Source of the DNA: Micromonospora trifolii
Lineage (GTDB): Bacteria > Actinomycetota > Actinomycetes > Mycobacteriales > Micromonosporaceae
DNA: 64,000 nt
Assembly (NCBI RefSeq): GCF_022229005.1
Contig: NZ_JAKKFD010000002.1
Location: 248,001-312,000, forward strand
Reading direction: 5' to 3'
Positions 9,384 through 16,850 of this stretch are shown here, piece after piece. Made by a program: the position numbers and the translations under genes. The notes under the pieces are model-generated. The model ran no database searches and was not told where the DNA came from. It was given only the letters and a program-made list of their open reading frames with translations. Position 1 is the stretch's first letter, and each line of letters begins with the position of its first letter.

Positions 9384-9776
9384 TCAGTGGTATCCGAGGA
9401 GCCGTGTCGCCTCCTCGCCGACGAGCCGTAGCTGATCTCCTCGGAGGTCAGGCACGCGGTAATCATTGCCGCGCACCGTCTCGAGGAATTCCGTGGGTAG
9501 CTGCACGCGGTATGTGGCGAGATAGAAGCGCAGATCGTCGCGCCACAACCATTCGCCATCCGTAAGCACCGACGCACCCCCGACAAGGTGCCGGCCGCTC
9601 CCGAGAACATCGATCTCCGCGCCCATCACGTCGATGAGACCATGCCCGTGGCGTAGATAGTCTTGGACCTGAAGCGCGTCGGGGAGCGGCTCCGCGTCGA
9701 CGTGCGAGTGGATGCTCTCCACGTACACCTCGGTCTGGTTGGGTCCTAGTTCTCGAAAGAACCCCACAGTCTTCAT
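9384..9776 (-). CDS. Candidate immunity protein for the upstream type VII toxin
   Basis: 130 residues, start MKTVGFFRELG. Its ATG overlaps the toxin stop codon (ATGA), which fixes the start and implies translational coupling, the usual arrangement for a polymorphic toxin and its immunity protein. It is acidic, soluble, with no signal peptide or membrane segment, so it would act in the cytoplasm. No sequence family is recognised; the immunity role is inferred from position, coupling and size. Confidence 0.7.
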   Translation of the reverse strand: MKTVGFFRELGPNQTEVYVESIHSHVDAEPLPDALQVQDYLRHGHGLIDVMGAEIDVLGSGRHLVGGASVLTDGEWLWRDDLRFYLATYRVQLPTEFLETVRGNDYRVPDLRGDQLRLVGEEATRLLGYH

Positions 9777-11086
9777 TGGTGCCCCCTCGCTCGTGGTACG
9801 AAGACCTCCCAGGAGCCGCCGCTCTCGACAACTGGAGGCTGGGGCTCACTGGCCCATCGTTGCGTCCCCACCCGGGCAGTTGGCGCGAGCACGTTGACCC
9901 CGAGTTCGTCGGCGACCTGCTGACCGAGTGGTACCGCGTCGAGGTCGGGCTTGACGGTGCCGGCATAGCAGGAGACCAAACGGAGGGGACCGCCGTCATA
10001 GGCGGGACTTTCGCGAACCGCGGCGGCGATCTGGGCCGCGTTGGTGGCGTTTCCGTCCATGTGCGCTCCGTCTGCTGAAACCTTGCCGGGGACAAAGTAT
10101 CCCTGGTCGGTGCCGTGCACGATGACGTCATGGTGCCCATCCAGCGGTCGCACCTTGTCAAAGTTCCGCATGGTCAATTCGTCGTAACCGATGCCCGTCG
10201 AGCGATCCGAGTAGTAGACCGGGTCGCCAGCGGAGAGGTAGGAATCGGGGGTCCGTTCGGGCGGTAGCGACCGTGCCCTCGGATCGGCCCAGTCGCGTCG
10301 CTGTCCCATCCGGTCGGCAGGCCCGAGCCGGGTGAGTCGGCTCAGGGCCTGCTTGAGCTTCTCGATCAGGTCGCCGAGCCGGCGCATCTCCGGCATCAGC
10401 CGCCGCAGGCTGGCCAGCAACCCGCGCAACAACCGCGCGATCCGCGCCCCCCAAGACGCCACCAAGGTCGTGACCTGCTCCACGACCAGCGGCGCGGCCA
10501 GTCCGCCGGTGATGAGGAGTTCGCCCGCGTACACGATGATGCGGGACACGCAGGTGGCGATGGCGTCGCGGACCAGGAGCCGGACGGCGGCCACCAGGCC
10601 AGCGGCGCCCTCGGTGATCGCGGCCATGGTGTCGGCGCCCTGGGCGAGGCCGGTGATGGCCTGTTGCTGTTCGTTGGCCCAGGCCCGGTAGGCGGGCCCG
10701 GCGCTGCCGCCCCAGCCGGTGACGTCGGCGCGGACGGCGCGAGCCAGTTCGGCGGCGTCGTCGCGGAGCGACCCGGCGACGTTGCGCCAGGTCTGGGCGT
10801 GCGCGGTGATCTGCGCCGGGTCGCCGGCGAGCCAGTCCAGCGCCTCGCTGAGCGGCTTGACGTGTTCGATCAGCCAGGCGATCCCGTACTGGAGTAGGGC
10901 GCCGACCGGGTCGGAAACGAGGGCGAGGGCGTCCAGGCTCGCGCTCACGACGCCGAGGCTGCCGTCGATCCAGCTGCCGGTGCGGACGCCCTGGGCGATG
11001 AGTTCGATGTCCTCGAAGATCCACACGCCCGCCCAGGCGCTGGGCGGGGTGTCCGCAGCGGCGGCGACGAGCGGGTTCGACGTCAC
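9773..11086 (-). CDS. Polymorphic toxin with WXG100-like N-terminus and clan CD peptidase-like C-terminal domain
   Basis: 437 residues. Residues 1-140 resemble the helical EspC/WXG-type platform of type VII effectors (TWRNVAGSLRDDAAEL, GWGGSAG). Residues 140-245 are helical with hydrophobic stretches. After a Pro/Arg-rich linker (about 255-280) comes the tip, with VHG containing His324 and LVSCYAG containing Cys373 about 49 residues later, followed by ADELGVNVLAPT. His-Gly and Ser-Cys pairs spaced like this are the catalytic dyad pattern of clan CD peptidases (caspase, C80, CHAT), so a cysteine peptidase or self-processing domain is the best guess. ATGA overlaps couple it to the EspC-like gene before and the immunity candidate after. 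Confidence 0.72.
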   Translation of the reverse strand: MTSNPLVAAAADTPPSAWAGVWIFEDIELIAQGVRTGSWIDGSLGVVSASLDALALVSDPVGALLQYGIAWLIEHVKPLSEALDWLAGDPAQITAHAQTWRNVAGSLRDDAAELARAVRADVTGWGGSAGPAYRAWANEQQQAITGLAQGADTMAAITEGAAGLVAAVRLLVRDAIATCVSRIIVYAGELLITGGLAAPLVVEQVTTLVASWGARIARLLRGLLASLRRLMPEMRRLGDLIEKLKQALSRLTRLGPADRMGQRRDWADPRARSLPPERTPDSYLSAGDPVYYSDRSTGIGYDELTMRNFDKVRPLDGHHDVIVHGTDQGYFVPGKVSADGAHMDGNATNAAQIAAAVRESPAYDGGPLRLVSCYAGTVKPDLDAVPLGQQVADELGVNVLAPTARVGTQRWASEPQPPVVESGGSWEVFVPRARGHQ

Positions 11087-11403
11087 CTGTGCCGCCGCAC
11101 CCCGTCGAGTAGCTGTTTGGCGTGGGCGTCGGAGCTTCGGTAATGGTCCGCTCCGACCCGGAGCCTGCCGGCGGTGTCCCGTACCGATGAGGCGGCGGCG
11201 CCGATGCCGTCGACCAGGGTTCGCTGGAGGCCGTCGAGCAGCACCGGCATCATCGTGCAGAGTTGCCCGTAGGCGTCGGTACCCAACCTGACGTGCTGGC
11301 CTGCCTGCTGGGTGGTGTCGAGGCTGCCGGCACAGCGATCGAGGCGTGCGGCGTGGGCGGTCAGGTCGTCCGGGTCGACCTGGATGCCGTCACCGGCGGG
11401 CAT
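11083..11403 (-). CDS. EspC/DUF2580-like type VII secretion partner
   Basis: 106 residues from the ATG giving MPAGDGIQVDPDDL, chosen over an upstream start because the family begins with this segment. The pattern of one alpha-helical hairpin (LTAHAARLDRCAGSL and a long C-terminal helix) matches the EspC/DUF2580 group, partners that escort effectors to the ESX apparatus. Its stop overlaps the toxin ATG (ATGA). No ESX machinery genes lie in this window, so the secretion system must be elsewhere. Confidence 0.75.
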   Translation of the reverse strand: MPAGDGIQVDPDDLTAHAARLDRCAGSLDTTQQAGQHVRLGTDAYGQLCTMMPVLLDGLQRTLVDGIGAAASSVRDTAGRLRVGADHYRSSDAHAKQLLDGVRRHR

Positions 11404-11788
11404 CGTTCGATCCCTGGTCGGGGAGAAGCCGGCTGCGGTACGAGTCGATGATGGCGTGGGCGCCAGGGCCGTCACCCATTGACTGGGTGGCTGCGTCGCT
11501 GACCTGTCGGAGCAGGTCGGCGCGCGCGGCAGTGGTGGTTTCCAGGATCTGCCGAGCGGTGTGCGCCGCGGGTTGTTGCCGGATGCGCTCGTCGAGCCGT
11601 AGGTCGATCAGCAGGCCAGTCGAGTCGACTGTGACGTCGACAGTCCGATCGGCATTGCGGGCGGTGCCGGTCAGATCCCGCATCGTCGCCGACAGGGCCT
11701 TGGCTCGTTCCGCCCGGTCGGCGAGCGACGACTCCCACTCGTCGAGCCGGCGCTCCGCCGCGTCGAGCGCAGCGTCGTCCGCCCACAC
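11390..11788 (-). CDS. YbaB/EbfC family protein
   Basis: 132 residues from GTG with GGGGAGGG upstream. The central strand-rich segment (VDVTVDSTGLLIDLRLDERI) and flanking helices match the YbaB/EbfC nucleoid-associated fold; such divergent YbaB proteins precede WXG/EspC genes in many actinobacterial toxin loci. It overlaps the EspC-like gene by 14 bp and is the first gene of the minus-strand locus, so its promoter should lie in the 11789-11900 interval. A chaperone or regulatory role is inferred only. Confidence 0.75.
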   Translation of the reverse strand: MWADDAALDAAERRLDEWESSLADRAERAKALSATMRDLTGTARNADRTVDVTVDSTGLLIDLRLDERIRQQPAAHTARQILETTTAARADLLRQVSDAATQSMGDGPGAHAIIDSYRSRLLPDQGSNDARR

Positions 11789-11899
11789 GTCGACCCTCCC
11801 CAGGGGACATTGCCGGCGACAGCCGGCGACATCACCGGCACGCTACCAACCAGTGGCGCTGCGTGCATGCCCGCAGGGTGAACGCCCGCACCGCCCCGC

Positions 11900-11971
11900 C
11901 GATCATGGAGTTGTGGTGGGCAACAAAGCACCCGTTGCGCTGCTAAACCGGGCACCACAACTCCATGATCG
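11900..11971. repeat. Perfect 19-bp inverted repeat with 34-nt loop
   Basis: Arms are 11900-11918 and 11953-11971; the left arm is CGATCATGGAGTTGTGGTG. The loop itself holds a short gcaac/gttgc hairpin. The outer stem could act as a transcription barrier for either side, but its lack of a U-tract and its extended length look more like a mobile or multicopy palindromic element. Confidence 0.8.
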
Positions 11972-11985
11972 ACCGAGACGGGCCG

Positions 11986-12055
11986 CGATCTTGCACTTAC
12001 TGTCGCGACAAATGACGCAGAGTCCCGCATCTCGACGACCGAAACTGCAAGATCG
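11986..12055. repeat. Second inverted repeat, 10-bp arms
   Basis: Arms CGATCTTGCA (11986-11995) and TGCAAGATCG (12046-12055), with further imperfect pairing inward. It begins 14 bp after the first palindrome and has the same architecture: GATC near the outer end of each arm and a long loop. Confidence 0.65.
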
Positions 12056-12077
12056 ACGCAGCAGGGGGCGGCGTCCG

Positions 12078-12083
12078 TATCAT
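12078..12083 (+). promoter_or_regulatory. -10 hexamer TATCAT of a leaderless transcript
   Basis: TATCAT ends 6 nt before the ATG of the TAXI lipoprotein and no Shine-Dalgarno sequence is present at proper spacing. This is the geometry of leaderless actinobacterial mRNAs. Confidence 0.5.
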
Positions 12084-12089
12084 TTCGGC

Positions 12090-13034
12090 ATGACGCGGTT
12101 CAGTCGGCGGGCGGTGTTGCTGGCTGGCAGCGGGCTGCTCGTCGGCTGTTCACGACAGCCTGAGGCGGACCCGGTCCACCTGCGACTGGCTACCGGGCCG
12201 GCGGGGGCGGTCTACCGGCGGATCGGTGGTGCGCTGGCCGAGCATATTTCCGAGCAGGTGCCGGGTGTCACGGTGACGACCGTGCCGAGCGGGGCGTCCA
12301 CTGACAACATCCGGATGCTGCGGGCCGGGGAGGTTCACCTGGGGCTGACCAGCCTGGATGCGCTGATCACCAGTGACGGCAGTGCGCCCGGGGGGTTGTC
12401 GGCGATCTGCCGGCTCTACGACAGTCATCTGCATCTCGTGGTCATGGCCGGTTCGGCGATCGGCGAGTTTCGGGATCTTGAGGGCAAGCGGGTGTCTCTC
12501 GGGGCGCACGACTCGGGCACCGAGTTCACGTCGTTGCGGGTCCTGCGGCTCGGCCCGCTCAAAGCCGACGGCTGGAACCTCAGCCAGGCCGGGTCGGCGG
12601 GGGCGTTGCGCGACGGCACTATCGACGCGATGTTCTCGCTGACCGGTGTCCCGACGCCCGCCATCACCGAGTTGGCGCAGCGGCACCCGATCCGGTTGAT
12701 TCCGTTGGACGCGCAGGCGGACGGGCTCTTCACTGCGTACCCGGGTCCGTACGCCCCGGCGATGATCCACGCGGCTGCCTACGCCGGGGTTCCGGCCACC
12801 CGCACGGTCGCCGTACCGAATGTGCTGCTGGCGCGCGACGATCTGCCCGACGATCTGGTCTACGCCATCACCGACACGGTCTTCCGGCACACCGGGGCGA
12901 TCACCTCCGCCGGCCGTGACGGCGCCGAGGCCCTTCCGGAGGCGTGGCAGATCAACGTGCGTACCGGGATCTCCACCGCGTCGGTCCCGCTCCACCCGGG
13001 CGCGGCGGCCTGGTTCCGCGACCGTAAACGCTGA
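12090..13034 (+). CDS. TAXI-family (TRAP-associated) solute-binding lipoprotein
   Basis: 314 residues. The start MTRFSRRAVLL gives a lipoprotein signal with lipobox LVGC (Cys20). The mature part matches TAXI binding proteins: RLATGPAGAVYRRIGGALAEH, LRAGEVHLGLTSLDAL, LEGKRVSLG, DGTIDAMF, AYPGPYAP. TAXI proteins usually deliver carboxylates to a fused DctQM TRAP permease, which is absent here. Instead it sits convergent to a TctE-like kinase and near TctCBA, so it may be a lone extracytoplasmic sensor or an unlinked transporter component. Promoter appears leaderless. Confidence 0.82.
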   Translation: MTRFSRRAVLLAGSGLLVGCSRQPEADPVHLRLATGPAGAVYRRIGGALAEHISEQVPGVTVTTVPSGASTDNIRMLRAGEVHLGLTSLDALITSDGSAPGGLSAICRLYDSHLHLVVMAGSAIGEFRDLEGKRVSLGAHDSGTEFTSLRVLRLGPLKADGWNLSQAGSAGALRDGTIDAMFSLTGVPTPAITELAQRHPIRLIPLDAQADGLFTAYPGPYAPAMIHAAAYAGVPATRTVAVPNVLLARDDLPDDLVYAITDTVFRHTGAITSAGRDGAEALPEAWQINVRTGISTASVPLHPGAAAWFRDRKR

Positions 13035-13057
13035 GGCCGCGACCGCAAACGCTGACC
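13016..13057. repeat. Tandem 21-bp duplication across the TAXI stop codon
   Basis: 13016-13036 and 13037-13057 differ at three positions. Both copies carry the Arg-Asp-Arg-Lys-Arg-stop coding text, so the second copy is a noncoding duplicate of the gene end. Confidence 0.8.
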
Positions 13058-13073
13058 CCCGGGACCGGAGTCG

Positions 13074-14510
13074 TCAGACCGGCGCCGAAGCGTCAGCCGG
13101 GGACGCCACCCGGGGCGCGACCGGCAGCACCACCACCGCGGCGAGCCCGTGCCCAGAGCCGTCCGGGCTCGGCAGGCCCTCCTCCAGTCGCAGCTCACCG
13201 CCGGCCGCCCCGATGAGGTCGGCGCAGATCGCCAGGCCCAGGCCGGTCCCGGGCACGTTCTGGTGCCGAGGTGAGCGCCAGAACCGTTGCAACGCCTGAG
13301 CCCGCTCGGACACGTCGATGCCCTGGCCGTCGTCGCGGACGGCAACCGTCACCACGGCGCCGTCGCCCGCACCAGCGGTTACCTCCACGGCCTGCGCGTC
13401 GGACAGCCGTAACGCGTTGCTGATCAGCTCGTCCAGGATGCTGCCCAGGCCGCCCGGCGGCTCCATCAACCGCAACCCCGGGGGTACGTCGACAGTCAGC
13501 GTCTGCCCGGCCGTGGCCGTCAGGGCCCGCCACCGGTCGACCCGGGTCGCCAGCACCTCGTCGAGGTCCACCGGTGACGCCGTTCGCAGGCTCTCCATCC
13601 GGGCGCTGGCCTGCAGCGAGTTCAGCATCCGCTGCATCGCCTTCAGTTCGTCGACGGCGACGTCGTACACCTGTTGCCCGTCGCCCTCGGGCCGCAGGTG
13701 TGGTGCGAGGCTCTCCACGGCGAGCCTCAGGCTTGTCAACGGGTTGCGTAACTGGTGTGACGCGTCGGAGACGAAGGCCCGCTGTCGCTGCGCGGCGTTC
13801 TCGACGGCGTCCATCATGGTGTTGAACGACCGCGCCAGCCGCCGCAGCTCGATCGGGCCAGCCTCGGCGTCGGCGCGGATGGTCAGGTCACCCTCGGAGA
13901 TCCGCGAGGTCGCCGCGTCGAGTTTCCGTACCGGCCGCAGCACCCACGCCGACACCGGCCAGGCGACGGCCGTCAGCGCGAGCAGCGGCAGCAGCCCGAG
14001 GCCGGCCAGCCGGGCCCAGCGTACGAGGATGAGCTCCCGCGTCCGGGACAGGTCGGAGATCGTCACGACGGCGCCGACGACCTCACTGTCCCGGCCTACC
14101 GGTTCCGCCACGACGAGTGCGGAGTCGTCCCACGGCGCCCACTCCCAGGACGGTTCGGACCGGGCACCGGCAAGCGCGGCGGTGACGATCCGGGGCAACG
14201 CCGCCTCGGTGCGTGCCGCCTTCTGGTACGCGTCGGCCGGTCCGAGCAGGACCGCGCCCGACGTGTCGATCAGCGCGACTGGGATGCCGTAGAGCTCGTG
14301 GTAGCGCGTCAGTTCCTGCTGTAGCGCCTCGGTGCGGCCGGTCGACAGCGCTGTCTCGGCCAGTGAGGCGAACCGGCCGACGTCGCCCAGCCGGTTGACG
14401 TACGTCTCCTGCATCTCGCGTTCGGCCACCGTGATGCTGAGCGGCACCCCGAGCGCCGCGACGAGCAGCACCGCGAGGGGGACCAGGACGACGAGCAGCC
14501 GACGGTGCAC
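13074..14510 (-). CDS. tctE: Sensor histidine kinase, TctE-like
   Basis: 478 residues from GTG. A membrane anchor (about 5-28), an extracytoplasmic sensor (about 30-165, with YGIPVALIDTSGAVL), a second membrane segment (about 168-192), HAMP (about 193-245), HisKA with phospho-acceptor His in FVSDASHQLRNPLTS (about 256) and HATPase_c (N box LDELISNALRLS, G boxes DDGQGID and GTGLGLAI). It follows the response regulator by 6 bp in one operon, divergent from TctCBA, which is the usual TctDE/TctCBA layout. It presumably senses a carboxylate and controls the transporter; ligand unknown. Confidence 0.85.
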   Translation of the reverse strand: MHRRLLVVLVPLAVLLVAALGVPLSITVAEREMQETYVNRLGDVGRFASLAETALSTGRTEALQQELTRYHELYGIPVALIDTSGAVLLGPADAYQKAARTEAALPRIVTAALAGARSEPSWEWAPWDDSALVVAEPVGRDSEVVGAVVTISDLSRTRELILVRWARLAGLGLLPLLALTAVAWPVSAWVLRPVRKLDAATSRISEGDLTIRADAEAGPIELRRLARSFNTMMDAVENAAQRQRAFVSDASHQLRNPLTSLRLAVESLAPHLRPEGDGQQVYDVAVDELKAMQRMLNSLQASARMESLRTASPVDLDEVLATRVDRWRALTATAGQTLTVDVPPGLRLMEPPGGLGSILDELISNALRLSDAQAVEVTAGAGDGAVVTVAVRDDGQGIDVSERAQALQRFWRSPRHQNVPGTGLGLAICADLIGAAGGELRLEEGLPSPDGSGHGLAAVVVLPVAPRVASPADASAPV

Positions 14511-14516
14511 GGCGGG

Positions 14517-15200
14517 TCAGCCGATCAGCTCCGGCTGGTCGGCCAGCAGCCGATAGCCGACGCCGTGGACGGTCCGGATGACCACGTCCGGCCCCAGCTT
14601 GTGCCGCAGCGCCGCGATGTGGGTGTCCAGGGTGCGGCTGGACGACTCCCAGGTCGCGCCCCAGATCTGGTCGAGGATGACGTCACGGCTGACCACGTTG
14701 GGCGCCCGCCGGGCCAGGAGCAGCAGCAGTTCGAACTCCTTGCGGGTCAACGGCACGAGCGCGCCGTCGACGGTGACCTCGCGGGTGCCGACGCCGATCC
14801 GCATCGGGCCGAGGACGAGCGGTTCGTCGGCCTGGCCGAGGGCACGAGCGGCCCGGGTGCGCCGCAGGACGGCGTCGATCCGGGCGAGCAACTCGGGGAT
14901 GCCGAACGGTTTGACGATGTAGTCGTCGGCGCCGGCGCGCAGACCGCGGACCCGCTCGTGCTCCTCGGATCGCGCGGTCACCGCGATGACGGCGGTCTGT
15001 GGCTGGTCGCGCAACCTGCGGATCACGTCGAGCCCGTCGCCGTCGGGGAGACCCAGGTCGACGAGGACCACGTCGGACGGGGCGGCGCGCTCGGCCTCCG
15101 CGGCGGTGGCGACGCGGTGAACCTCGAAGCCCGCCTGGGTCAGGACGGTCACCAGACCCCGCGCCACGCGGTCGTCATCCTCGATGACGGTTATCCGCAT
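14517..15200 (-). CDS. tctD: OmpR-family response regulator, TctD-like
   Basis: 227 residues from ATG giving MRITVIEDDD; an upstream start adds 23 unlikely residues. Receiver domain with acidic pocket EDDD, phospho-Asp in VLVDLGLPDGDG (about 51), Thr in VTAR and Lys in VKPFG; C-terminal winged helix (LTRKEFELL, TLDTHIAALRHKLG, VHGVGYRL). Paired with the adjacent kinase and transcribed away from tctC, 144 bp apart, so it probably binds that intergenic region. No clear repeat operator was found there. Confidence 0.88.
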   Translation of the reverse strand: MRITVIEDDDRVARGLVTVLTQAGFEVHRVATAAEAERAAPSDVVLVDLGLPDGDGLDVIRRLRDQPQTAVIAVTARSEEHERVRGLRAGADDYIVKPFGIPELLARIDAVLRRTRAARALGQADEPLVLGPMRIGVGTREVTVDGALVPLTRKEFELLLLLARRAPNVVSRDVILDQIWGATWESSSRTLDTHIAALRHKLGPDVVIRTVHGVGYRLLADQPELIG

Positions 15201-15344
15201 ACCGGCGAATTGTACGGCCCGGATCGGTGCTCGTGCCGGCCCGGGTTCTTGGGATTTTTCTGACACCATCCGGGCCCCGACCAGCCGAGACTGGGGTCAC
15301 CGACGCACCGAGGAACGTCCATGCGCTGATGGGGAGGTCGCCGT

Positions 15345-16367
15345 ATGCGAACGACCAGCAGATACCGGGCCACCGCGCGGATGATCGCCGCGATCGGTGT
15401 CGTCTCGCTCGCCGCCGCCTGTTCCGGCAACGGAGGCGCCGCAGGCGGAGGGGACGCCGCGAATTACCCGGACGAGAACATCACGATCGTCGTGCCGTTC
15501 AGCGCGGGCGGTCCGACGGACACGGTCACCCGGATGATCGCCGAGCCGATGGCCGCGAAGCTCGGTGGCAAGATCGTCGTCCAGAATGTCGAGGGTGCCG
15601 GCGGCACTGTCGGCGCCGGCGACGTCGCGCGGGCCAAGCCGGACGGCTACACGGTGCTCATGCACCACATCGGCATGTCGACGGCGCCCGCCCTCTACAA
15701 GAGCCTGGGATACAAGCCCCTGGAGGACTTCGAGACGGTCGGCCTCGTCACCGAGGTGCCGATGACGATCGTCGCCCGCAAGGACTTCGCGCCCGCGACC
15801 CTTCAGGACCTCGTGACCCACGTCAAGGCGAACGCCAACAAGGTCACGCTGGCCAACGCCGGCATCGGCGCCGCGTCGCACCTGTGCGGCCTGCTGTTCC
15901 AGAGCACCACAGGTGTGAAGCTCCAGGAGGTCCCGTACCAGGGCACCGGCCCCGCGCTGACCGACCTCGTCGGCGGCCAGGTCGACTTCATGTGCGACCA
16001 GACCACAAACACCAGCGGCCAGATCGCCGCGGGCAAGGTGAAGGCGTACGCGGTCACCACGCCCGAGCGGGTGAAGAGCCTTCCCGACCTGCCCACCACC
16101 ACCGAGGCCGGGCTGCCGCAGCTGAAGGTCAGCGTGTGGCACGGTCTCTACGTTCCGGCCGACACCCCGCCGGAGATCGTGCAGAAGCTGTCCGAGGCGT
16201 TGAAGGTGGCACTGGCCGACCAGGGGGTCATCGACCAGATGGCCAAGCTGGGCACCGCGCCGGTCCCGGCCCAGGACGCGACCCCGGACGCGCACCGGGC
16301 GAAGCTCGACGAGCAGCTCGGCACCTGGGCGAAGATCATTGCCGACTCCGGGGTGAAGGTCTCCTGA
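15345..16367 (+). CDS. tctC: Tripartite tricarboxylate transporter binding protein TctC
   Basis: 340 residues with a lipoprotein signal (lipobox LAAAC, Cys about 26). The mature part shows the TctC/Bug signature: ITIVVPFSAGGPTDT, NVEGAGGTVGAGDVARAKPDGYT, QGTGPALTDLVGGQVDFM. Bug proteins bind citrate or related carboxylates outside the membrane and hand them to TctAB. TctB starts 1 nt after the stop. Substrate cannot be read from sequence. Confidence 0.9.
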   Translation: MRTTSRYRATARMIAAIGVVSLAAACSGNGGAAGGGDAANYPDENITIVVPFSAGGPTDTVTRMIAEPMAAKLGGKIVVQNVEGAGGTVGAGDVARAKPDGYTVLMHHIGMSTAPALYKSLGYKPLEDFETVGLVTEVPMTIVARKDFAPATLQDLVTHVKANANKVTLANAGIGAASHLCGLLFQSTTGVKLQEVPYQGTGPALTDLVGGQVDFMCDQTTNTSGQIAAGKVKAYAVTTPERVKSLPDLPTTTEAGLPQLKVSVWHGLYVPADTPPEIVQKLSEALKVALADQGVIDQMAKLGTAPVPAQDATPDAHRAKLDEQLGTWAKIIADSGVKVS

Positions 16368-16368
16368 G

Positions 16369-16830
16369 GTGGAGCGCCGTCGGTCGTTCCCGGACGTCCT
16401 CGCCGGGGGGATCTTCGTCCTGATCGGTGGCGCATTCGTGGTGGGGGCGCTCGGCTACGAGCTGGGCACCCCGACCCGGATGGGCCCGGGCGCCTTCCCG
16501 CTGCTGGTCGGCGCGGCAGTGGTCGCCCTGGGCCTGGCGATCGCCGTCAAGGGCCTCGTCGCCGGTGAGGTGATCTCGTTCGGGCCGATCCCGTGGCGAG
16601 CGGTCGCCGTCATCGTGCTCGCGGTCCTGTTCTTCGGGTTCACCATCCGGCGACTCGGGTTCGTACCGACGACGGCGGTGACCGCAATGCTCACCACCCT
16701 GGCCAGCACCCGCGTACGACTGCTCACGGCGGTGGCGGTGGCCGCCGGGCTGACAGTGGCCAGCACGCTCATCTTCGTCGTCGGACTTCAGCTGCGGATC
16801 CCGCTGTGGGGCCCCTGGCTGGGGTTCTGA
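16369..16830 (+). CDS. tctB: Tripartite tricarboxylate transporter small membrane subunit TctB
   Basis: 153 residues from GTG, with GAAGG upstream inside the end of tctC. Four hydrophobic segments (about 10-30, 42-60, 78-97, 115-150), and the family's GPGAFPLLVG motif after the first. TctB is poorly conserved and assists TctA. Only 20 bp separate it from tctA, so tctCBA is one operon. Confidence 0.85.
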   Translation: MERRRSFPDVLAGGIFVLIGGAFVVGALGYELGTPTRMGPGAFPLLVGAAVVALGLAIAVKGLVAGEVISFGPIPWRAVAVIVLAVLFFGFTIRRLGFVPTTAVTAMLTTLASTRVRLLTAVAVAAGLTVASTLIFVVGLQLRIPLWGPWLGF

Positions 16831-16850
16831 CGCGGCAACCGGATTGAGGC

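Larger units (their letters stand above)
11789..12089. other. 301-bp divergent intergenic region holding two palindromes and a leaderless promoter
   Basis: The region separates the minus-strand toxin locus from the plus-strand TAXI lipoprotein. No ORF is convincing. It contains two separate inverted repeats (listed individually) and a TATCAT -10 hexamer just before the lipoprotein ATG. Confidence 0.6.
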
